Source: Laspinema olomoucense D3b
GTDB taxonomy: Bacteria > Cyanobacteriota > Cyanobacteriia > Cyanobacteriales > Laspinemataceae
Assembly: GCF_025370785.1 (NCBI RefSeq)
Contig: NZ_JAMXFA010000006.1
Location: 156,924-220,923 of the forward strand
Reading direction: 5' to 3'
Length of the DNA: 64,000 nucleotides
Part shown: positions 47,033-55,703 of the stretch, one piece after another
How the letters are laid out: every line of letters begins with the position of its first letter
Numbering within the stretch: the stretch's first letter is position 1
The notes under the pieces: model-generated
Told to the model about the DNA's origin: nothing
The model's database searches: none
The model's input: only the letters and a program-made list of their open reading frames with translations
Position numbers and translations under genes: made by a program

Positions 47033-48271
47033 TTTTCTTCGCAGGCAGTTCAGAGCACCTTCGGCGCTGTAATGCCGAATCGAGTCCCTTTCTTGGAAAG
47101 CACTCAAGCGATATTCAAAACTTTCAACCTCACTGCTGGGTCCGGCTAACCCGATATACACTAACCCCACAGGCTTGGTCTGGCTGCCACCGCCCGGACC
47201 CGCAATTCCCGTCACGCTTAGACCCCAAGTTGTGCCTAATTTAGAGCGGACACCGAGGGCCATTTGTTGAGCCACAATGTCGCTGACGGCACCTTCCCGG
47301 GCTAAATCCTCGGAGTTGACATCCAGAAGCCCGATTTTTACCGCATTGTCATAAGCAATCACCCCGCCTAAGAAATAGCGAGAACTTCCCGAAATGGCGG
47401 TGAGGAGACTGCCGATACTTCCCCCGGTGCAAGATTCCGCTACGGCGAGGGTTTCACCCCGTTGCAGGAGTAACTCACCCACCACGGAAGCGAGGGTATC
47501 GTGATCGGACCCAAAATAGTCAAATCCAGCGAGTTCTTGAATCTGTTGCTGCACTGGGGCGATCGCCGCTTGTGCTGCAGTTTCGTTGGGGGCCCGGGCG
47601 GAAACCCGGAGTCTGACCTCGCCATTGAGGGCGTAGGGAGCCACCGTTGGATTCGTCAAATCCAGTAACGGAGCCACTTTTTCGGCTAAAACCGACTCAG
47701 AAATTCCCCAAAATTTTAGCATCCGACTGTAGATAATATCCTGACCCCAGCCTTGGGCTTTGAGGTAGGGGACGGCGGTTTCTTCCCACATTCGGTACAT
47801 TTCCTGGGGAACTCCAGGAAATGTCAGAATCGTCAAATTAGGGCGAGGTTGCCAGATGATGCCCGGGGCCGTGCCTAGGGGATTGGGTAAAATCTCCGCA
47901 CCGGCAGGAATTGAGGCTTGTTTGCGATTACTGACCGTCATAGGACGACCATAAGCCGCATATTTTTGGATCAGGTTTTCCAGAATGTCTGGTCTTTGGA
48001 CCATTTCCACCCCAAAACAACTGGCGAGGGTTTCGTGGGTGAGGTCATCGGGGGTGGGCCCCAGACCGCCGGTAAAGATGAGAATTTGAGCAGAACGCTC
48101 AAGGGCGATCGCCACCACCTGTTTAATTCGGTCTGGATTGTCCCCGACTACGGTTTGAAAATAATGAGGGATACCCAGTGCAGCTAGTTGTTTAGCTAAA
48201 AACTGAGAGTTGCTGTTAAGAATGTCGCCTAACAGCAATTCTGTGCCAACACAAATAATCTCAGCACTCAT
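47015..48271 (-). CDS. cinA: CinA-like protein / NMN amidohydrolase
   Basis: A 418-residue protein with two domains. Residues about 1-170 form the MoaB-like COG1058 domain (EIICVGTELLLGDILNSN, FTGGLGPTPDDLT), linked to ADP-ribose pyrophosphatase activity. Residues about 255-415 form the PncC-like domain (AVAESCTGGSIGSLLT, SVTGIAGPGGGS), which deamidates nicotinamide mononucleotide. It recycles NMN to NaMN and so connects in function, not position, with pnuC/nadR. Competence roles reported for CinA in other bacteria may not apply. Confidence 0.93.
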   Translation of the reverse strand: MSAEIICVGTELLLGDILNSNSQFLAKQLAALGIPHYFQTVVGDNPDRIKQVVAIALERSAQILIFTGGLGPTPDDLTHETLASCFGVEMVQRPDILENLIQKYAAYGRPMTVSNRKQASIPAGAEILPNPLGTAPGIIWQPRPNLTILTFPGVPQEMYRMWEETAVPYLKAQGWGQDIIYSRMLKFWGISESVLAEKVAPLLDLTNPTVAPYALNGEVRLRVSARAPNETAAQAAIAPVQQQIQELAGFDYFGSDHDTLASVVGELLLQRGETLAVAESCTGGSIGSLLTAISGSSRYFLGGVIAYDNAVKIGLLDVNSEDLAREGAVSDIVAQQMALGVRSKLGTTWGLSVTGIAGPGGGSQTKPVGLVYIGLAGPSSEVESFEYRLSAFQERDSIRHYSAEGALNCLRRKMLRIA

Positions 48272-48333
48272 GAACGTTTGATTTTAGAGTTTAGATAGGA
48301 CAGGGAGGGGAGTGGTTGTTCCCGAGAGTCCGG

Positions 48334-49380
48334 TTATAACCTCGCGTGTTTCTTCACCTTCCAACTGGCATAGCTGAGTAAAGCCGTTGCCGCAAAAGCG
48401 TAGGCGACACCGCTGGGAATCCCGGCAAACGCTAGGGCGATACTGCCAACCCAGATCGTCAGCGCGTAAATAAACAAAACGGTTAACCGATGGGAGAGTC
48501 CAGCGTCGAGGAGTCGATGGTGCAGATGGCGCTTATCGGCGGTAAAGGGAGATTTGCCATTGCGAATGCGATCGACAATCACCGCTGACATATCCAAAAT
48601 CGGTACCGCTAGAATGATATAAGGCAGAACCACCGCTGTGACAGCCGTAGTTTTGACCAAGCCAACTACACCGACCCCAGCGAGGGTGAAGCCGATAAAA
48701 TAGGAACCTCCATCCCCCATGAAAATTTGGGCCGGATTAAAGTTGTACCGCAGGAAGCCCAAGGTGGCACCGGCTAAGGCAGCGGCAATCAACGCGGCGG
48801 CGGGTTGATGCATAAAGAGGCTGACCATTAGCATGACTAAGGCGGCAATGCCGGAAACACCTGCCGCCAGACCATCTAATCCATCGATCCAGTTAATGGC
48901 ATTGGTCATGCCAACCAGCCAGATCACGGTAATCGGATAGCTAATCAACTCAGGGAATTTCACTAATCCCAGAAAGGGAATGGTTAAAAATTCAATTTGA
49001 ACCCCGACTGCCCAAGCCCCACTCGCACAGATGGTTTGTAAGAGGAGTCGTAAGAACGGAGAGAGTCCGTATAAATCGTCAGCGAGTCCGATCGCGAAGA
49101 AGGCAAGGCCGCCAAGGGTGAGGCCCCAAATTTCATACTCTTTCGGAGTCGGCAAGACGCCAAACCCCCCCATCCACCAGACGATTAATAGGGCCAGGGT
49201 TGTCCCTAGGAAGATGGATACGCCTCCCAAGCGCACCATAGGCTGGCGGTGTACTTTGCGTTCTCCGGGAAGATCGACTCGGCCACTTTTAATCCCAATT
49301 TTTTTGACTACCGGCGTCGTTGCAAGGACAACAAGGGCGGCTACGATAAAAGCAACCAGATGGTAGAGCTGGTAAGGCAT
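48334..49380 (-). CDS. WecA/TagO-like undecaprenyl-phosphate sugar-1-phosphate transferase
   Basis: A 348-residue polytopic membrane protein with about ten hydrophobic helices. It attaches a UDP-HexNAc-derived sugar phosphate to undecaprenyl phosphate, starting glycan or polysaccharide synthesis. Typical motifs: RKVHRQPMVRLGG near residue 40, LADDLYGLSP near 98, NAINWIDGLDGLAAG near 160, FMGDGGSYFIGF and the C-terminal DKRHLHHRLLDAGLSHR. The His-rich last motif favours the WecA/TagO branch over MraY. The sugar cannot be told from sequence. Confidence 0.9.
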   Translation of the reverse strand: MPYQLYHLVAFIVAALVVLATTPVVKKIGIKSGRVDLPGERKVHRQPMVRLGGVSIFLGTTLALLIVWWMGGFGVLPTPKEYEIWGLTLGGLAFFAIGLADDLYGLSPFLRLLLQTICASGAWAVGVQIEFLTIPFLGLVKFPELISYPITVIWLVGMTNAINWIDGLDGLAAGVSGIAALVMLMVSLFMHQPAAALIAAALAGATLGFLRYNFNPAQIFMGDGGSYFIGFTLAGVGVVGLVKTTAVTAVVLPYIILAVPILDMSAVIVDRIRNGKSPFTADKRHLHHRLLDAGLSHRLTVLFIYALTIWVGSIALAFAGIPSGVAYAFAATALLSYASWKVKKHARL

Positions 49381-50211
49381 CAGAATAAACTCAGTTGCAA
49401 GACAAAAAACATCTCAGGCAAATTCTACCTACATTTACTACATTTAACTGAACCAAGCTACGGATGAAAGTGAAAGATTTATTAAAATAAAGCAGTAATG
49501 GTTTTCCAGAGTTTAGTTGGGGCGTTGCTACGGGGGGAGGTGGGTGACAACCCTCATCACCGGATGCCCCGATCGCCCCTAAGGTTATAACCCAAATAAG
49601 CCTAACGCTTTTTGAGGGAATTTCAGTACGGAGTGGTGGAGGGGATGCGATCGGGTGAAATAATCTTTATAATAATCTCGGCAATGTCTGCTTTCCTTTT
49701 TTGGAGAGGAGGGGTCCGAGAATGAATCGGGCGATCGCGCAGCAGAGGGAATATGGAGTTCACTCTCCGGTTGCTACATTTTTTCCGGGTTCTACCCACC
49801 TGATGGGATAAAGGAATCAATCAGGGTCTATTCTGTGCAATTATTCGGCCAGTGCATCGCGTCATCATCGGGTCATCTCTGCATAGACTATTTACCCCAC
49901 TACTCTAAACCGGCCCCGGTTAAATCTGGTCCCCCTTAAGAAGTGGCACAGTTCCTCATCAAGGGTTCCCTGACAGTAGGAAACTTGAAAAATAAGAGGG
50001 ACATCTAGGAGTTACGGTTTTGTGCAATCAGGTTAGGGGGAAAGGTCCTGAATAAATTTCTGACTTTATTCTGAAGAGTTCCCTCTCAATGCCTTTAAGA
50101 AGGAGGGAGTTTTGGACGGGTGTCCGGGGTTTCATCGAGAGAACAATTTGTCTGAAAGATGGTCTAAACCCATTCAGTATAAACATCTGGGATAATCGAG
50201 GAGAATAGGAG
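49381..50211. other. Long gene-free spacer
   Basis: This 831-base spacer lies between the divergent WecA-like gene and a small + strand gene. Short frames at 49623-49820 and 50028-50231 on the minus strand show no family resemblance. I see no hairpin or motif strong enough to name, apart from GAGGAG before 50212. Confidence 0.45.
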
Positions 50212-50430
50212 ATGGAAGTGACAACAGTCACCCAACAATTGCGTCAAAATCCTTATGAGGTTTATCGAGACCCACTCACCGGGAAATGGATCGTGATCAA
50301 AAATCCGCAACTGACGAGCGATCGCAATTTTAATAATCCCAAACCCTTATCAAACCTGTCTCAATCCATCGGTACAGGAGGGGTTCAGGAATTGCTTCCC
50401 GATGGTGGGGAAACGCCCCTTAAAGAATAA
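50212..50430 (+). CDS. Small hypothetical protein
   Basis: A 72-residue product with a well-placed SD (GAGGAG, 8 bases before ATG). The first half (QNPYEVYRDPLTGKWIVIKNPQL) has a beta-hairpin-like pattern. The second half is Asn/Gly/Ser-rich and probably disordered. No known family recognised. It is 54 bases before the short-chain dehydrogenase gene and could be co-transcribed with it. Confidence 0.5.
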   Translation: MEVTTVTQQLRQNPYEVYRDPLTGKWIVIKNPQLTSDRNFNNPKPLSNLSQSIGTGGVQELLPDGGETPLKE

Positions 50431-50484
50431 ATAAAATTGATTTAGAATAGGAAGCAAACGATTTAGGGTGAATAGACCAAAAAC

Positions 50485-51144
50485 ATGGCAACTTATTTAG
50501 TAACAGGAAGTGCTCGCGGCATTGGGTTAGCATTGTGCCAGCAGTTACAGGAACGAGGGGATACAGCGATCGCGGTTTGTCGGCAGTCCTCCCCCGAGTT
50601 AGATTCATTAGGGATTCGAGTCGAAACTGGAATTGATATTACTTCGGATCAGACCCTCAAAGAACTGGTGCAGCGATTGCAGGGGATATCCTTAGATGTG
50701 TTGCTCAATAATGCGGGCATTTTAGAAGAAGATAGCCTCGATCACCTGGATTTTGACAGTATTCAACGGCAGTTTGAGGTTAATGCCTTGGGAACATTAC
50801 GGGTGACTCAGGCATTGCTACCGTTTCTCTCTCAGGGGTCTAAGATTGCCATTGTCACCAGTCGCATGGGTTCCCTTGAGGATAATAGTTCGGGCGGTTA
50901 TTATGGGTATCGGATGTCCAAAGTCGCTGTGAGTATGGCGGGGAAATCCCTGGCGATCGATTTGAAACCACGCCAAATCGCTGTAGCGATTGTACATCCA
51001 GGGTTAGTTCAGACCCAAATGACGGATTTTACAGGAATTTCTCCCCGGGAAGCAGCTCATGGTATAATTCAGCGAATTGACAACCTCACTCTTGATAATT
51101 CGGGTACGTTTTGGCACGCGAATGGCGAGGTGTTACCGTGGTAG
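50485..51144 (+). CDS. Short-chain dehydrogenase/reductase
   Basis: A 219-residue classical SDR. The Rossmann cofactor loop is TGSARGIG near residue 7, NNAG appears near 77, the catalytic Ser lies in IVTSRMGS near 125, and the YRMSK motif (Tyr and Lys) near 142. The basic residue in CRQSS near 33 favours NADP(H). It is close to the csgA-like/YCIK-type SDR group. Substrate unknown. Confidence 0.88.
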   Translation: MATYLVTGSARGIGLALCQQLQERGDTAIAVCRQSSPELDSLGIRVETGIDITSDQTLKELVQRLQGISLDVLLNNAGILEEDSLDHLDFDSIQRQFEVNALGTLRVTQALLPFLSQGSKIAIVTSRMGSLEDNSSGGYYGYRMSKVAVSMAGKSLAIDLKPRQIAVAIVHPGLVQTQMTDFTGISPREAAHGIIQRIDNLTLDNSGTFWHANGEVLPW

Positions 51145-51180
51145 GTGAGGGGAACTGAGCATCTGATGATAAATTAGTCT

Positions 51181-51260
51181 AGCTGGAGTGTAACTGCTGC
51201 CTCGACAGGGAAATGTTCCGAACCTGTGGAGGGTAAAACCTGACTCGATGTTGCACTCCA
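51181..51260. ncRNA. Possible structured RNA element
   Basis: GGAGTGTAAC (51185-51194) can pair with GTTGCACTCC (51250-51259) over 10 positions with one wobble. ACAGG (51206-51210) pairs with CCTGT inside the 55-base loop. It lies between the converging SDR and J-domain genes. No known RNA family was recognised, so this is only a structural candidate. Confidence 0.25.
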
Positions 51261-51333
51261 CTGGGAAGAATACCCCATCTGAAATAGACTCACCCCGTGA
51301 TTGTGTTTTTATATTTAAAATTAAATCCTGTAT

Positions 51334-51672
51334 TTATCTTGCCATTTGAGCGCATATTTCTTTATAAATCTCGTTCATTTTTTGAATAATTTCTTGAGCT
51401 TTTTGTTGCTGTTCGGGATGTCCATAAAATAAATCAGGATGACATTTTTTGAGTAAAGCTCGATAGGCTTGCTTTACCTCTTTCAGTGAAGCATGGGAGT
51501 TCAGTCCGAGGATTTTGTAAAACCGAGCAATTTTATCGTTGAAAGGTGGCGGGGGTGTTTGTGAATGGAGAGTGATCGCATCAGGAGGCGATCGCCAGTT
51601 CATCTGTTTGAAGTGCTCCAACTCTGCCTCGATTTCCCATGCCTGAAATTTAGCCTCCAAAGGGTCAATCAT
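51334..51672 (-). CDS. J-domain protein
   Basis: A 112-residue protein with a C-terminal J domain (about residues 47-110), including FYKILGLNSHASLKEVKQAYRALL and the HPD tripeptide that stimulates Hsp70 ATPase. The N-terminal 45 residues are acidic/aromatic and end in a Pro-rich linker. It has no Gly/Phe, zinc or substrate-binding domain, so it is a type III J protein with a dedicated but unknown client. It lies 79 bases downstream of the last dynamin-like gene on the same strand. Confidence 0.85.
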   Translation of the reverse strand: MIDPLEAKFQAWEIEAELEHFKQMNWRSPPDAITLHSQTPPPPFNDKIARFYKILGLNSHASLKEVKQAYRALLKKCHPDLFYGHPEQQQKAQEIIQKMNEIYKEICAQMAR

Positions 51673-51751
51673 TTTAAAAAAATCCTCAGTTAAATTCCCA
51701 TTAACCAGGGTAGCAAATAGGCCAACATCATGCCCTCAACCTCCGGCAGAT

Positions 51752-53413
51752 TTAAGTCCCCTTTAAAGACTGGAGATCTTGATTCAAGCCATCCAATATA
51801 TTCTGTAAAAGCTGTATTTGATGGCGTTTAGTTATCATCTCCGATGAGGGATCAGGGGGTTGAAATCGAATCACCGACAACGCTATGTTTTCATAGTCCT
51901 GCAAGGTCAAAAAAGCCATTTCACTAAACCGCTTCAGATAGTCCTGCACCGCTTTTTTATAGATGGTTTGTAAGTCAGGAGGGTTAACAGGAGTGGCGGG
52001 GGTGGACAAAGTGGGTTCACTAATTCGATTCAGGATATAATAAGCACTGCGAGCAACCGTATTCCCCACAGGACTTTCTAATAGCCAATCCAAGGGAGTC
52101 TCTTTTAAGATAGTGGGGGGGTGTTTGGGCGACTTGGGGGTAGGGGGAGTTGGGGGAACGGTGACAGAGGGAGGGTCAGGAAATTTGAGAGTTAATGTTC
52201 CGGGGTTAGGGTGGTTGAAAAACTCACAAGCTTTATTCACCCAAGTTGTAATCTCTTGTTGAGATTTAACCATTGCCGGTTGAAAAGATTGCGTTTCCCA
52301 GGTGCGAAATTGACCTTTTTGGAGTGCGGCGATCGCCTCTAGTTCATATCGCTTTAACAGGTTCGGTAAATACAGTTTACTTTGCAAATCCGAAACACTC
52401 CCCTCAAACCCTTGTTTAATCAGTTTTTCAGCCTTTTGTTGCAACTGAATTTTATTGCTTTGTTTTTCTTCAGCAAGGGCTAAATCGGTGGTTACTCCTT
52501 GAAGTTTTGCCGCTAGAGAGTCGCCTATTTGAGCGGCGATCGCCTCTAAGCGTGGCAACCAATTCGCCGTTTTTTCTTGATGAAATGCGACAATACTTTG
52601 CAGGGCAGATTCAAACATTGGCAGTCCTGTAACTTGTGCTGCTGCCGCATCCCCCTTCAGTCTGGCTCTGAGGGCGGGCAAGGCATCAACTCGATACAAA
52701 TTACTAATTCCTGGAGGCAAATTAGACCGAAAACTTTCCGCCACAAACCGCATTCGACTGGACACTTCTTTTTGGTCTTCTGGTTCCATTAAATTCATAA
52801 AATTGACCGCAAATACCACGGTTTCAATCCCGCGATCGAGCAGCCAATCTCGGAGATTTTCCCGTTCTCCCAGGGTCATCAACTTACGAGCATCTAGCAC
52901 CTGCACCACCAAATCAGCGGTTAATAGTTGGTTTCTGACTAGATTATCCTGTTCTTCGCGGTCATTAGTTCCCGGCAAATCCAAAAATTCTACCCCTATT
53001 TTCAGGAAAGAATGGGGACAGAAAACCTCAACCACCGCCACATCATTTCGCATTCGGCGGTCCTGGTCTAAAATAGCATATTGCTTGAGGATAGCCGTCC
53101 CGCGATCGCTCATCACCTGTCCATCATTTAAGGTAATTTTAGCGCTCAATTCTTCCCCATATCTAACATGAATGGCAGCCCCTGTTGTGGGAATCAAATC
53201 AATCGGAAGAGTGCGCTGTCCCAGCAAAGCATTGAGTAAGGTTGATTTTCCATAATTAAAAGGACCAAAAACTGCAATCCGAAAAACCGGATTTTCCAAC
53301 GCTTCGCAAATTGTCAGGCTATCTTGATACAAGGATAAACTTTTATCCAGTTCTAATGCCCCTAATGCTGCCCTAATATTCCTGACTACATCTTTATAAA
53401 CTTCCTGCTGCAT
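51752..53413 (-). CDS. Dynamin-like GTPase, divergent member
   Basis: A 553-residue dynamin-family GTPase. G1 is GPFNYGKST near residue 55, G2 lies in LIPTTGAAIHVRYG, and G3 is DLPGTND. The expected G4 (N/TKxD) reads VNFMNL, so nucleotide specificity may be altered. A helical region follows (about 270-370, AEEKQSNKIQLQQKAEKLIKQ), then a Pro-rich linker near 400-440. Unlike its two neighbours it has no clear hydrophobic membrane-insertion segment. I prefer the ATG at 53413 to a TTG at 53434. It is the third dynamin gene in a same-strand row. Confidence 0.85.
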   Translation of the reverse strand: MQQEVYKDVVRNIRAALGALELDKSLSLYQDSLTICEALENPVFRIAVFGPFNYGKSTLLNALLGQRTLPIDLIPTTGAAIHVRYGEELSAKITLNDGQVMSDRGTAILKQYAILDQDRRMRNDVAVVEVFCPHSFLKIGVEFLDLPGTNDREEQDNLVRNQLLTADLVVQVLDARKLMTLGERENLRDWLLDRGIETVVFAVNFMNLMEPEDQKEVSSRMRFVAESFRSNLPPGISNLYRVDALPALRARLKGDAAAAQVTGLPMFESALQSIVAFHQEKTANWLPRLEAIAAQIGDSLAAKLQGVTTDLALAEEKQSNKIQLQQKAEKLIKQGFEGSVSDLQSKLYLPNLLKRYELEAIAALQKGQFRTWETQSFQPAMVKSQQEITTWVNKACEFFNHPNPGTLTLKFPDPPSVTVPPTPPTPKSPKHPPTILKETPLDWLLESPVGNTVARSAYYILNRISEPTLSTPATPVNPPDLQTIYKKAVQDYLKRFSEMAFLTLQDYENIALSVIRFQPPDPSSEMITKRHQIQLLQNILDGLNQDLQSLKGT

Positions 53414-53510
53414 CTTTCTGCCTCGGATTAACAATTTTAGAGAAAGCTCTTTATTCTGGAGGGACCTCTCCCCAGTCCTCCGCGAGAAGGGGGCCGGGGG
53501 GTGAGGTTTC

Positions 53511-55589
53511 TCAACCTACAGCCATCAGTAAATCCTGATATTCGGTCTCAATATTTCGCGCCTCCAAACTGATATCAGCTTCTAGCTTTCTGAGTCGTTC
53601 TAATTCACTGACCCGATTAATTTCATGGGATTCCTTTTGTCCTAGCAAATTATCTAATTCCGCTTGCCGGGATTTGATATCATCATCGATGCGTTGAGTC
53701 ACCTCGCGGTCATAAGCATCAAAACACTCTTTAACCGCATCATGAATCGGCTGCCACTGTTGATCAGCGACTTGGGGTAGATATTTAACCAGTTCTTTTT
53801 TTGTTACCTTGACTACTTCTAGGCGAGCGCGATCGGCTTGAAATAAACCTACACCTAACCCCACCATTGCTAAAGTAATCGGCCCGAGAATAATGCCAAA
53901 AACTGTGGAAACTGCCGCACTAATTCCAATTACGGCTACCATATTTAGCAGAATATTTTTCCAGTCGAAACCCGCTCCCATGAGGGCGGCTCCGGCTAAA
54001 TTGCCCGTGGCTAATGAAACTAATCCCATTGCCCAATTTGCCCAGGCGGGAGAGCTATCTTCGGGTAAAGTATTGCTACCGGGATGGATTCTTTGTCCGG
54101 TGAGTTTTTCGGTAATTTTAGTGGTGACTTTAGTGTAGTCAGCCCCATACTGTGAGGCACTTTTGGCTAATTGGATGAATGCGCCATTCATTTCTTGTTC
54201 GGCGGTAAGGCTCCAAGCGGATAATTTATCATTAATGTACTGCTCAAATGCCTGCCGAAAACGGGCTTCAAAGTTCTCTCGTTTGCCTTTATCGATGAAA
54301 TCTCCAAATTTGATATCCGGTTGATAGGTTAAGAAATCACTTTCAAAGGTCTTGTCTAAGTTGAGAACATAGGTGCGGAATGAATCAGCGATCGCCCGTG
54401 CTTTACTATCCCGGACCTGTTTAATTTCATCCTTGAAGCGATCGCGAATATTTGTTAAAGCTTTAAACTCCGGTTCGACCGAACTAATCCGCTGCTTTAA
54501 CTCATTCACATCCCCATCCAGTAAAGGAATCCGGCGCTCGATCGCCTCCCGCACTCTCGTGGAGGTTTGACGCGCTAAGGTTCGCGCCTGCCGCAATTCA
54601 GAAACCGCACGTTCCTGAGTTAAAAATGCATTCAGCGCCCCTAAAAAATTGGGAAATCCTGTTCCCTCCAAAGAGGCGACTGCATCCTTAATCCGTCGTC
54701 TCAATGCTTGAATTGCTGAAATTTCAAAGACGCGCTCCTCATAAATATCATGCCCATCCACCACACAATATTCGGCCAAATTGGCCTTGAAAACTTGCCG
54801 CAACCGCGTTTCGGAATCTTGCAATTCTTCCTCATCATCCGGATCGATTAAACTCTCCCGCACCTGATCCCAGGCATTAATCAGAAAAAATACACTCAAT
54901 CCCCGCCCCTTAATATAATTTTCCAAATAGCGGCGCTCTCCCAAAGTGCAAGGTTGTGATGCCCTCATCACAAATAAAATTGCGTGACAATTATTAATAT
55001 ATCCCAGAGATAATTCATTGCGCGACTCCGTATCATTCAGCCCCGGACTATCAACAATTTCCACTCCTTTTTGCAGTAATGATAACGGGTACTCTAACAC
55101 CGCATAGTCTACATCGGGAAATGCTTGTTGCTGGTTTTGTTCGAGTTGTTTCGCTTCCGACGGAGGGATGGTATAGTTTTGCTTAAAACTCTTAAAATCT
55201 AGCTCTTGGGGACTTTTCCCATCCTTAAAATAAACCGTTACCTTCTTTTCCGGTCCGTAGCGCAACACCGTCAGCAGGGCAGTACAAGGGTTGACATCAC
55301 TGGGTAAAATATTCTCTCCAATTAGCGCATTTAGGAAAGTGCTCTTTCCCCGTTTCATATCTCCCAAAACTAGCAGCCGGAAGACCCCATGCCGTAAATT
55401 ATGACTCGCTTTTTGTGTATCTTCAATTTCTCGATCTAATCCTAATTGGCCGGATTTTTTCGCGCCTGCTGTTTCAGCTTGTTTCAAAATATCGGCTATC
55501 CTGCTGAAAGCATTAGCCACATCGGCTCGCACTTCGGCGACACGCTCTAAATTCGTGAGAAAACTTTTAGTTTCCATGTTATAGCTCAT
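53511..55589 (-). CDS. Bacterial dynamin-like protein, copy 2
   Basis: A 692-residue BDLP-type GTPase. G1 is GDMKRGKSTFLNALIG near residue 75, with a switch threonine in PCTALLTVLRYG, G3 DSPGLND and G4 NAWD, all intact. Long helical stalk regions flank two hydrophobic segments near residues 530-600 (GLVSLATGNLAGAALMGAGF, AVSTVFGIILGPITLAMVGLGVG), which would be the membrane paddle. It is closely related to the next upstream gene throughout, indicating a tandem duplication. In characterised cases such proteins remodel membranes after GTP-driven assembly. Start taken at the ATG 55589. Confidence 0.9.
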   Translation of the reverse strand: MSYNMETKSFLTNLERVAEVRADVANAFSRIADILKQAETAGAKKSGQLGLDREIEDTQKASHNLRHGVFRLLVLGDMKRGKSTFLNALIGENILPSDVNPCTALLTVLRYGPEKKVTVYFKDGKSPQELDFKSFKQNYTIPPSEAKQLEQNQQQAFPDVDYAVLEYPLSLLQKGVEIVDSPGLNDTESRNELSLGYINNCHAILFVMRASQPCTLGERRYLENYIKGRGLSVFFLINAWDQVRESLIDPDDEEELQDSETRLRQVFKANLAEYCVVDGHDIYEERVFEISAIQALRRRIKDAVASLEGTGFPNFLGALNAFLTQERAVSELRQARTLARQTSTRVREAIERRIPLLDGDVNELKQRISSVEPEFKALTNIRDRFKDEIKQVRDSKARAIADSFRTYVLNLDKTFESDFLTYQPDIKFGDFIDKGKRENFEARFRQAFEQYINDKLSAWSLTAEQEMNGAFIQLAKSASQYGADYTKVTTKITEKLTGQRIHPGSNTLPEDSSPAWANWAMGLVSLATGNLAGAALMGAGFDWKNILLNMVAVIGISAAVSTVFGIILGPITLAMVGLGVGLFQADRARLEVVKVTKKELVKYLPQVADQQWQPIHDAVKECFDAYDREVTQRIDDDIKSRQAELDNLLGQKESHEINRVSELERLRKLEADISLEARNIETEYQDLLMAVG

Positions 55590-55703
55590 GCTGATTAAGG
55601 GGAATATCAATCAATCAATTTTACCCGATTACAGTCTTTTTGTCTCGTTTCCTGATCTGAAAAGGAGAACCCGATAAAAAAGCTCCGTAAACGAGATGTC
55701 ATT

